This document shows positions 12,586 to 22,478 of a stretch of DNA of 64,000 nucleotides, one piece after another (positions within the stretch are counted from its first letter, which is position 1; each line of letters opens with the position of its first letter). The DNA lies in assembly GCA_947000775.1 (NCBI GenBank), contig CAMQGK010000048.1:2996501-3060500 (forward strand), written 5' to 3'. The DNA is from Pterois miles (Eukaryota > Chordata > Actinopteri > Perciformes > Scorpaenidae). Below the pieces are notes generated by a model. The model was not told where the DNA came from. It worked only from the letters and a program-made list of their open reading frames with translations, and did no database searches. Made by a program: the position numbers and the translations under genes.

Positions 12586-12949
12586 AGTTACACTGCGCAT
12601 GTGTTCTACTTCATATTCCTGTCCGCCGTGTCCCAGCCTCTTTCCATAGGCCTTGACTTCTAGTGTGACAATAAATGCGATGAAAAAAATACACAATTAG
12701 CCTCATAACCTACTTCAGATGAACCAAATGATGATGTGAAAATACTCCACTACGAGCAAAGAACAAAGGCATTATTATAGGCTGGTGCATTAGAGGCTGT
12801 GACTATCAGGACACTACTTTTTCTCCCTTTAATCACAGGACTATCCCCCCATGACGCTCTGACAGTTCGGGAGTCCTGTAGAGAGTTTTCCTCAGGAAGC
12901 TTGTCTGGGTCTTGGTACAGAAATTAGTTTTCAACTCAGGTTTTCCTAA
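12586..12949. other. No gene recognised
   Basis: Unique-looking spacer between the first and second tandem arrays. It has no convincing exon or RNA gene. Confidence 0.6.
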
Positions 12950-13394
12950 GTTCACCATCTGGGAGCGTTAGCAGCCACGGTGCTGCGTTCACTGTCTCCA
13001 GTTCACCGTCTGGGAGCGTTAGCAGCCACGGTGCTGCGTTCACTGTCTCCAGTTCACCGTCTGGGAGCGTTAGCAGCCACGGTGCTGCGTTCACTGTCTC
13101 CAGTTCACCGTCTGGGAGCGTTAGCAGCCACGGTGCTGCGTTCACTGTCTCCAGTTCACCGTCTGGGAGCGTTAGCAGCCACGGTGCTGCGTTCACTGTC
13201 TCCAGTTCACCGTCTGGGAGCGTTAGCAGCCACGGTGCTGCGTTCACTGTCTCCAGTTCACCGTCTGGGAGCGTTAGCAGCCACGGTGCTGCGTTCACTG
13301 TCTCCAGTTCACCGTCTGGGAGCGTTAGCAGCCACGGTGCTGCGTTCACTGTCTCCAGTTCACCGTCTGGGAACGTTAGCAGCCACTGTGCTGT
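12950..13394. repeat. Tandem array, 51-bp unit, eight copies plus a partial
   Basis: Units begin at 12950, 13001, 13052, 13103, 13154, 13205, 13256, 13307 and 13358, each with 'gttcaccgtctgggagcg'. The internal units are identical; only the first (accatc) and last (gaacg, ccactgtgctgtg) differ. Because 51 is a multiple of 3, long frames are open on both strands; they are an effect of the repeat and not evidence for a gene. Confidence 0.97.
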
Positions 13395-13599
13395 GTGTAG
13401 TGTTGCAAACATGGAGCCTCTTTCCCAGTAAAAGTCTCCACCACATTTATTTTAGTCTAGCAGGTTGACAGCTGCGTGTCTGCCCAGATTAACGACAGTG
13501 ATTGTCTGACAAACACTGTGTGTTTGTGCTACATTAGCAGCAGTTTATTAGCCAGTAAATAAATGCCACGAGACTACAAGCTACAACTCCTCCACTGGA

Positions 13600-15140
13600 A
13601 GACCGACAACTTCCCGTATCCTGTATAAGGTGCGTTCAGCAGCATTCACAGCATTGTTCTTTGAATCCTTCATCAGCTTCAACTTCAACTATTACTGTAC
13701 GTTTTTTGGACTTAAACTGCTCCTGCATACTTTAAGCTACAGAGACCATTCAACTATCAAAATATTCAGCTCGTTGAGGACATTAGTGCTATGACTTTTC
13801 TTGTTTCAACTATTTATACTTTTTAAAAAATATTACACTTTTCTTTTTTTTTTTACAATGTAATCCAATGGAGAAAATCTTCAAATCATCTTTAACTTGC
13901 TCCACTTTGAAATACTACTGCTTCTGCATACTTTTAGCTCCAGACACCATTTAAACTTTAAACTGGTTACAATATTTTGAACTATTAAGCTATGATCCAG
14001 CTTTTTGATATCTTTTACAGTTTTTCCACAATCCCAGTTTAAGTTTTCTGCTTTTTTCAGGCTGTTTCTGAGTTTATAATGGGTGTGACATCACTGCTGG
14101 AGTGGAGACGAGCTTCAAAACCTTCTGAAAACTTTCCCAACAAATTGCTCCTACGCTCACAGTTTTCACTCTTCGGTCATAATCTTTTCATAGAGATGTT
14201 GGACAGCTTGTGCTGGTCTCAGACATGTTTCTATGGGATCAGTCGGACTTACACATTTAGCTCTAGATGCCTGGAAGCAGCAGCAGCTCCAGTGTTCGTC
14301 CTCATAGAGGCTCTTGTTAATTTTGGCACATTTTTGGGTCAGTGCAGAAGTTACCAGTTTTTGAAACTGCTCCTGAGGACACATTTTTGACACTACATGC
14401 ATAAATTTTGTACCAGATCTTCATCAGAAAGTCCTTCCTGGTCTCCTCAAAAATCAAAGTGTTTTCTGTTACAGTTTTTCTGTTATCAGCTCTTGTTCGG
14501 TGGGTGTTTTTCTGGTTTACTGACTGGGAAACGCTGTCTCACTGCAACCATGACTCAGCACTTTCAGACACTAACAGGTGTTTCTGATACTACTAAAGGT
14601 TAGAAGAAGAAGAAGATCTACCTTTATTAGTCCCACAGTGGGGAAATTCAATTTACACTTTGTAAAAATAAAAATGGTACATGCACACAAACACACACAC
14701 ACATGCAGTAATGGAGAGATGTCAGAGTGATGGGGCTGCTCCAGACAAGCGCCCCGAGGAGTGGGGGGTTTGGTGCTTTGCCCGGGGGGCCCCGGGGGAG
14801 TGCCCAAGAGGTAAACTGGCACCTCTCCAGCTACCAGTTCACACTCAGTTTTTGGTCCATGTCGGGACTTGAACCGGTGACCCTCCGGTTCCCAAGCCAA
14901 CTCCCTACAGACTGAGCTACTGCCGCCCCGTTTACATTATATTTCAGCTCTTTCTTCTTTAGATGATGCAGTTGAGCTTCCAACTCCAGTGCCAGTTGTA
15001 CATTTCAACTTCTAGGTTTTTCAGCAGTGCAGTACAATGCATTTGAGCTTTAGCATTTTTAGCAGACATTTCACATTTCTGCATTTTCACCAATGCTTTG
15101 CAATTAATTTCAGCAGTTTTTTTCAACAGGAAATGCATTT
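13600..15140 (+). mobile_element. Old dispersed repeat (about 1.2 kb without the SINE)
   Basis: It contains diverged internal repetition: 'aactgctcctgcatacttt' at about 13720 and 'tactgcttctgcatactttt' at about 13916, each followed by 'agct.cagacaccatt'-like sequence. It also has segments such as 'gtgacatcactgctggagtg', 'gcagaagttaccagtttttg' and 'cctggtctcctcaaaaatc' that I recognise as a long percomorph dispersed repeat. The class is unknown and there is no intact protein. SINE copy 3 is inserted at 14602. Confidence 0.5.
14602..14929 (-). mobile_element. tRNA-derived SINE, copy 3
   Basis: Same tRNA head, A/B boxes, body and tail as the other copies. The tail (aga)n lies at the left. The host repeat resumes directly at 14930 with 'tttacattatatttcagc'. 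Confidence 0.9.
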
Positions 15141-16480
15141 TCTAGTTAATTATTAACATTTCTTTCAACTGTTGACTTGTTATTGGTTATGGTTTGATTA
15201 ATTATTAACATCCCTAGTTCAGAATCAGACTCAGGCTCAAACTGAGTACTGTGTTTGTATTTCAGATGGCTTATTTTAAAATGTGGCACAAATGGAAGGC
15301 AGAAATGGGTCAACTCCTGCATACCGACAAGGATCGATAGATCAACCAGCAGGTTGCATGACAACCAGCCTGGCAGCGCAAAACTCTTTGAAAGTATTAA
15401 TTCGTCAGTTTGACAACAGATGAATCTGACTTTGACAAAAGTCAACAAGGGAAAAACACAACCTGAAAAACTGCCTCAGATGTTTGTTTCTACAAAACAA
15501 AAGGACAATTGTTTTCTCATGCGAGATAAAAGATTTGCTTTCATCAGAGAAAGAAGAGGAGACGACACTGTGGTATGCGATGTCCTACATCAGTGTCGCA
15601 CATCAGCATCCGAAAAGCCAACTTCTGAATGTAGTGTTCACAAGAAATGGGCATAGCAGGACGAAATGACGACAACTGCTTGAAAGGGATCTGTTCCGCA
15701 AGGTGGTTTGGCCCTCTCATGAAAATGGTAGTTATGTCCTCATACCCAGAATTTGAAGGTTGGGTGTTATTATCTTAATTAATTTCTGTGCAGAGGTGCC
15801 ACTGTTAACAGTTATGTAATGAGTTCACAGCTCTTGTAGATCAGTGAGCTTAGTCATTCCCACAATCCATAAACATAATCCATTTCTGGTGGCATTTATG
15901 TTACTGCTTGTAGCAGTTTCATAGATATTAGTGTGGAAACCTGCTACCATTTTAGTAAGGAGCTTTTACTTCCCAGATCATGGTGTATGCCAGGGATGTG
16001 TGGGAGGAGCATGGCAGGGAAGTGGCGGGAACTGCCCCAGACATCTGGATTTATGTCACCAATAAAACTATTATCTAATACTACTATCATGCTTTTTTTT
16101 TACGATCTATTAAGGTTCATTCCACTTTGGCAATTTTCTTTCGCTGAAATGAGAATTATAAAGTCAAAGTGTTAATAGTACAGTATTTGTTTGGTAATTG
16201 TGTTGTCTGTGACTTTGTAGTTAAGATCTCTGAATGCAATGAAAATGACACGACAAGCCAGGCTGAGGAGGAAGAGGAGGAAAATGACGAAGTAGTAGTT
16301 AAGAGGGAAAAGACCAAGGCAAATCTGACGACTCTGCTCTGGGTCTACTTCTATGAGATTTGCTCAATCTGTCTTGAGTATCAATGTCTATTCACTGAAT
16401 ATATATGGGGCCTCAGGTTTCAGGTCACTTTTTTTGAACTGGAAGTTAATGCATTTCATGAAATATATTGCACAATTACA
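15141..16480 (+). other. No supported gene; several weak acidic exon-like segments
   Basis: AG-preceded segments at about 15205 (ESDSGSN), 15421 (DESDFDK) and 15541 (KEEETTLW), and an acidic run at 16216-16290 (TSQAEEEEEENDEV). All resemble short acidic exons, but donors and phases do not join reliably. Nothing was recognised by family. Confidence 0.25.
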
Positions 16481-16481
16481 G

Positions 16482-16520
16482 AATCCGATGATCTGGGTGA
16501 GGAAGGGGTGAACATGACAG
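16482..16520 (+). other. Candidate exon B, acidic, phase 1-1
   Basis: Acceptor acaattacag and donor ACAG|GTGATC; it reads SDDLGEEGVNMT. Its phase is compatible with the candidate exon at 16980. No family recognised. Confidence 0.25.
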
Positions 16521-16821
16521 GTGATCGTTTCCCAAGCTGTTGACATGTCACACAGAAGTCTTTCTTATATAATTGTGATGTTAAAGAATTACAAGTTTAG
16601 TGCTCATTTAACTGACTGATGCATTTATTTTATTATTTATTTAATTTATTTTGTCTGCATCTGTCTAGTTGCCACTGTCTCGGTGCCCTTGTTTCCCATG
16701 CCATCAAAAAGGTGACAAAGTCCAGCCAGATGGGCTCTAGCAAGACGTTCACCAATAGTATCTATCACTTGAATCTACTAATTCATCATGTACATGATTT
16801 GGTCTTGTATAATCATAAGGT

Positions 16822-16915
16822 GATGATAATAATAATAACTTTATTGATATAGCATCTTTCAAAAGCAAAGTTCCAAAGTGCTTTACAATAAAAGCATGAT
16901 AAAAGTAACATCCAG
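16822..16915 (-). mobile_element. Retroelement 3' tail fragment
   Basis: The plus strand reads (ata)n, then 'ctttattgatatagcatctt', then 'gtgctttacaataaaa'. This is a common teleost retroelement 3' end in inverse orientation with an ATT-type tail. Class inferred. Confidence 0.5.
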
Positions 16916-16979
16916 CATTCTAAACCAGATAAAATCATATAAATAGCTACAACCACGATTTCCATGGGCTCATTTTCAG

Positions 16980-17057
16980 ACTCTGAACATTCAGATCCAG
17001 CCAGGTCTCACCAGGTGGAGGGTGCTGAGTCCAGGGACATGGACAGGCCCGCAGACG
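16980..17057 (+). other. Candidate exon D, phase 1-1
   Basis: It has the pyrimidine-rich acceptor gctcattttcag and the strong donor ACG|GTGAGT. It reads SEHSDPARSHQVEGAE, then SRDMDRPAD. A diverged copy of its start follows at 17210 (SEHPNINRAIQSRDAG) leading into the 18-bp array, as if the exon had been duplicated. No family recognised. Confidence 0.35.
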
Positions 17058-17281
17058 GTGAGTAATCATCACATTACCAGTCATCTCTAATCCCAGATCA
17101 TGTAATTACTCATGTTGGATGTGACTTTGGTTGACTCTTAGAACATGTTTCATCTGTGTGTCTATTAACCTGCATTTAGCTGTATATCAACTCAGTGTTG
17201 TTTTTCTGATTCTGAACATCCAAATATAAACAGAGCTATCCAGTCAAGGGATGCTGGGTCCAGCTGCAGTGATGGGTCCCA

Positions 17282-19242
17282 GCACAGCGACCAATCCGTC
17301 CACAGTGACCAGTCCATCCACAGCGACCAGTCCATCCACTGTGACCAGTCCATCCACAGTGACCAGTCCATCCACAGTGACCAATCCATCCACAGTGAAC
17401 AGTCCATCCACAGTGACCAGTCCATCCACAGTGACCAGTCCATCCACAGTGACAAACCATCCACTGTGACCAGTCCATCCACAGTGACCAATCCATCCAC
17501 AGTGACCAGTCCATCCACTGTGACCAATCCATCCACTGTGACCAATCCATCCACTGTGACCAGTCCATCCACAGTGAACAGTCCATCCACAGTGACCATT
17601 CCATCCACAGTGACCAGTCCATCCACAGTGACCAGTCTAACCACAGTGACCAGTCCATCCACAGTAACCAATCCATCCACAGTGACCAGTCCATCCACTG
17701 TGACCAGTCCATCCACAGTGACCAATCCATCCACTGTGACCAGTCCATCCACAGTGACCAGTTTAGCCACAGTGACCAATAACCATCCACTGTGACCAGT
17801 CCATCCACTGTGACCAATCCATCCACTGTGACCAGTCCATCCACAGTGACCAATCCATCCACTGTGACCAATCCATCCACTGTGACCAGTCCATCCACAG
17901 TGACCAGTCCATCCACAGTGACCATTCCATCCACAGTGACCAGTCCATCCACAGTGACCAGTCTAACCACAGTGACCAGTCCATCCACAGTAACCAATCC
18001 ATCCACAGTGACCAGTCCATCCACTGTGACCAGTCCATCCACAGTGACCAATCCATGCACTGTGACCAGTCCATCCACAGTGACCAGTTTAGCCACAGTG
18101 ACCAATCCATCCACTGTGACCAGTCCATCCACTGTGACCAATCCATCCACTGTGACCAGTCCATCCACAGTGACCAATCCATCCACTGTGACCAGTCCAT
18201 CCACAGTGACCAGTTTAGCCACAGTGACCAGTCCATCCACTGTGACCAGTCCATCCACAGTGACCAATCCATCCACAGGCCAGTCCACCAGTCCATCCAC
18301 TGTGACCAGTCCATCCACAGTGACCAGTTTAGCCACAGTGACCAGTCCATCCACTGTGACCAGTCCATCCACTGTGACCAATCCATCCACTGTGACCAGT
18401 CCATCCACTGTGACCAATCCATCCACTGTGACCAGTCCATCCACAGTGACCAGTTTAGCCACAGTGACCAATCCATCCACTGTGACCAGTCCATCCACAG
18501 TGACCAGTCCATCCACTGTGACCAGTCCATCCACAGTGACCAGTTTAGCCACAGTGACCAGTCCATCCACAGTGACCAGTCCATCCACTGTGACCAGTCC
18601 ATCCACTGTGACCAGTCCATCCACTGTGACCAGTCCATCCACTGTGACCAGTCCATCCACTGTGACCAATCCATCCACTGTGACCAGTCCATCCACTGTG
18701 ACCAATCCATCCACTGTGACCAGTCCATCCACAGTGACCAGTCCATCCACAGTGACCAGTCCATCCACTGTGACCAGTTTAGCCACAGTGACCAGTCCAT
18801 CCACAGTGACCAGTCCATCCACTGTGACCAGTCCATCCACAGTGACCAGTCCATCTACAGTGACCAGTTTAGCCACAGTGACCAGTCCATCCACAGTGAC
18901 CAGTCCATCCACTGTGACCAGTTTATCCACAGTGACCAGTCCATCCACTGTGACCAGTCCATCCACAGTGACCAGTTTAGCCACAGTGACCAGTCCATCC
19001 ACAGTGACCAGTCCATCTACAGTGACCAGTTTAGCCACAGTGACCAGTCCATCCACAGTGACCAGTCCATCCACTGTGACCAGTTTAGCCACAGTGACCA
19101 GTCCATCCACTGTGACCAGTTTAGCCACAGTGACCAATCCATCCACAGTGACCAGTCCATCCACTGTGACCAGTCCATCCACTGTGACCAGTCCATCCAC
19201 TGTGACCAGTCCATCCACTGTGACCAGTTTAGCCACAGTGAC
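17282..19242. repeat. Tandem array, 18-bp unit, about 109 copies
   Basis: The consensus unit is accagtccatccactgtg with an A/T switch in ca(c)a/tgtg, plus variants accaatccatcc and accagtttagcc. Five of the six frames are largely free of stops. On the plus strand they read PSTVTS and IHCDQS; on the minus strand LVTVDG, WSQWMD and TGHSGW. The plus-strand P/S/T frame is mucin-like but is broken by a 17-bp unit at about 17450 and a 20-bp unit at about 17780. An irregular junction lies near 18278. It may be the coding repeat of a mucin-like exon that begins at 17234, or simply a minisatellite. Confidence 0.97.
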
Positions 19243-22200
19243 CGCGCTAGGCGCTGCCTAGTTTGACCAATATTAATATTAGCTAACTTTTTTATTCAAC
19301 ACCATTTTAAGTTACTTTAGCTGCACCAACATGTTGTGGAGATTAACTAGCAGCTAACGTTACACAAATTAAACACCAACAATTGTTATTGATGTTACAA
19401 CAGTTAAAGTTGTTTTGCCTTGTGTAACATTAACTTTAGATACTGTTTGCGTCTTATTTTGATTGGTCTTAGACTGATATTGATAAGTGTGAAAATGAAC
19501 AGAATAGTAATTGTGGTAGCAGTGTAAAGGGTAATGACTGCTAATCGCTAAAACGGGGGAAGATATTTCATTGTACATTATATTATATTATATTATACTG
19601 TGCTATACAAGGATCTCTCTACAAGTATTAACCTTAAATAAGGATAATAAGCCAAAGCCATATTTGACAAACATGAGTTTTAACAATTCCTCCTGATAAG
19701 TGAATTATTTTCTCTCATGTCAGTAATTCACTTCATGCCTACGGTACACACTCTGACACACACTGAGCTTCTAGCAGCGATTATAGCGGAAACTATCCAG
19801 ATTCTAAGTAACAGGAGACAAAACTTTATTTTTCTACTCCATGTACATTATAAACCCTTTAATATTCAGTAATGATATCTTTAATTTTAGTCCACACAGA
19901 TAAAATCAGCAAACATCAGTTTACTCTGAAACAGTTTAGATTTGTATCCGTCACTTCCTGTTGGCAGAGATGTGACCAAACAGCTAAAGTCCATCTGAAC
20001 AAACACAACCAACCTCTGTCTCAAATAGAGCTGAAAAAATGCTCTGCTGTATTGCAAACATTCATTGTTAGATTGTAGCTTAACCTAAAAGTCTTTGTTA
20101 GTGTAAATTTAACCTGTGAATGGACCAGTTCAGTTGTATCACGTCACACATTACCGATCATACCACCACGACTGCTTTGCTTCATGTTTTGAACAAAACG
20201 TCAGGCATGAGGTCATTTCTGTTTTCCAGAAGACTCATCATTATTCACTGAGGGTTATTCAACCTACAGTAGTGGACAGGCGGTACGTGGTAAACTGAGA
20301 TGTAAGAGCTCAGTCATATACAACAGGAGCTACAGAAGCAAGATGCAAAAAAGGAAATTTATTTCAGTATTTGAAGTAGTGCATTCAGACGACAGTTTCT
20401 AAGAGTGTACATTGTGTCATTCTAAAAAAAAAACTAAATATCTGTTAAAACCACACAACGACACAGCATTTAGCCTGATAGATTAGCATACAGTAAAAGT
20501 CAAAGCATAACAGTACTTAGAGTATCACAGTCAATCACATTTGAATTAACAGAGAAATACAAATGGCAGGGGAAGGCTACTTTGTCCACTACCATTGACC
20601 GAGTATTGTACTTAATGGACTCTAATGGCATTAGAGAGAAATGATAGAGGCAACAGAAATCAATGTAACAGCATTAGGGCTGCACAGGTTTTCACATACA
20701 GGAAAAGTAAAAAGTGCACACTTTGGAAAAGAGATACGGAAAAATAATCTTATTTTTATTAGTAGTAAATATTGGCTGATTCTGCCTATCGATTGGGGCA
20801 TCTCCATTAAAAAAACAAACATATTTTCTATATGTACACAAACAGTGCTGTACCACAAAGTATAGGTTATTGAACTGACTCTGTCACTGTGCTTTTATCG
20901 CTCCCATCCACCCGGCTTACCACAAGCTGTCACAGCTGTGAACGGAAACTTAATACTTGCAAAATATGTGCATTCTGAAAATGAAAAAGAGGAAGAGGAA
21001 CATGTTTTTGTCGTCTTTTTTTTCTTTGTTGGTCACTTAAGACAGAGTGAGAGGAGTGGAAGCTATGTGGCAAAAATAGCAAGGCCGTGACAGCAATGCC
21101 GGGAAAGTTAAATAATTATAAATATGTAATATGAAATTAGAATAGTGTGTGATGAGTACTGGAGAGGAGGAATAAAGTATTAGACATTAGCAGGTGACAT
21201 CCAAACACCGTTTGGTTTTCTTTGTCTGGCAGTAAGACAAGAAAAAGTGAATTTTATGGGATAGCTGTTTTCAACCATACAGTGCAGTTTAATTAGAAAT
21301 GTAAGATCAAAGGTCAAAAGTTAGTTATTGGCCTCGACATTTTTCAGTGTTTCAGAGAGAGGGGACGGCATTGACAGCGCTGTTTACCGCGGAGGGATGA
21401 CGCTAGCTGGTGGTGCTGCAGTGTTTGTTATGATCAGTTTTAACGAATCAACAGCAGAGGAGACTGAACAGACAGCACACGATAATTTAAATCTGAGCAT
21501 TTATTTCTTAAGTTTCTCCCAGAAAACTCTCAGTTATTGCGCTCGTCTTCAGTTGTCTGTTTGAGTTGTGCCTTGTGAAAATGGGCTGGTATGTGTTGCA
21601 AAATGTGGGACTTTCTCAGCCTGAATGTCTCAGTTCTCCACAAAATAAATATAAGCAGCTTCACAGAATGATAATGTGTGTTTACATGCACATTAATATG
21701 TACTCTTAAATGTTTTATTCAGAAGGAGACAGTCTAATGTCAGGTAGATTTCTCAATATACTCATTTTATCGTTGTTATTTTGGATTTAGTGACTTCATG
21801 GAAATGGAATTTGTGTTGTTTACCAATTCAAATAATCAATAGAATATGATGCTGACATAAACCGTGGGTTAATAATGGCATGTCTCAGCTAGCCTGTACA
21901 GATTTATGTTGGCAGGGCGTGGACATATACCAGTTATTGCAAACACTGTGTGGAGTAATATGTCACATTTTCCAGCTCATAAAATGACTAACTAAACAGA
22001 ATATTAGAGTCCATGTAAAAACACTTATACTTATTATATTACATAACAACAGATCAAATGACTGCATACAATATGAAATGAGTTGCTCCTAATAATGAAC
22101 TCTGTAGTTTCCCCCTAAATGCTTTAGAGGATTTTTAGCCTCCTTCAACTCATTGTTCTGCTTACAGTTTGTTTCTGTTGCCCCCAAGTGACCAAAACAA

Positions 22201-22243
22201 AGTCAATGCAGGTTTAGGGCTATTTTTTTTGTGGGTTGTAGCT
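19243..22243. other. No gene recognised
   Basis: AT-rich intergenic sequence beyond the likely 3' end of rbbp8nl. The small frames lack recognisable features. Some of it may be extended 3' UTR if a later polyadenylation site is used. Confidence 0.5.
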
Positions 22244-22249
22244 TTTATT
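22244..22249 (-). promoter_or_regulatory. Candidate polyadenylation signal of rbbp8nl
   Basis: AATAAA on the minus strand, about 170 nt beyond the stop codon, in the context GTGAATAAAAGC. More AATAAA motifs occur further downstream (for example near 21500 and 20755), so this is only the nearest candidate. Confidence 0.4.
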
Positions 22250-22416
22250 CACACCCTATATGAAAGACTGTCTGGAGGCCAGTTAGGACAGTTGTATTGA
22301 TTGTTAGCCCTATCAGCTTTATAAGGTATATTTAAGTGATATTTTTACGGCGCTGCCCCCAAAGTCAAAAACAGTCAGTTGATGCCGGTTTAAGTGAGAT
22401 TGACAAGTTCTGCTCA

Positions 22417-22478
22417 TTAGCAAGGGCTCTTCTCCTCAGTTCTCACTGTGATCTTGATCTTTCTCTCTTGCTGGACGT
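22417..22478 (-). CDS. rbbp8nl: rbbp8nl terminal coding exon 11
   Basis: The acceptor is excellent (cctctttttccctcacag). In phase 1 the exon reads VQQERKIKITVRTEEKSPC and then TAA at 22419-22417. In phase 0 it would read TSSKRERSRSQ and stop earlier, so the reading depends on the donor used by exon 10. Confidence 0.65.

Noticed and set aside
12936..13468. Open frames of about 160 aa on both strands with 17-residue repeats
   Set aside because: They are forced by the 51-bp unit; being open on both strands with identical units indicates a minisatellite, and no splice or start context supports either frame.
16661..16703. Candidate exon C (ATVSVPLFPMPSK)
   Set aside because: It has an acceptor and a donor, but it ends in phase 2, which puts a stop into the next candidate exon; exons B and D join correctly without it.
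17236..19236. Minus-strand 666-aa frame of LVTVDG/WSQWMD repeats
   Set aside because: All three minus frames of the 18-bp unit are open by chance. The frame changes register at irregular units, and no upstream exon is seen on that strand.
17282..19242. CRISPR-like array
   Set aside because: The units are directly adjacent with no unique spacers, in a vertebrate genome.
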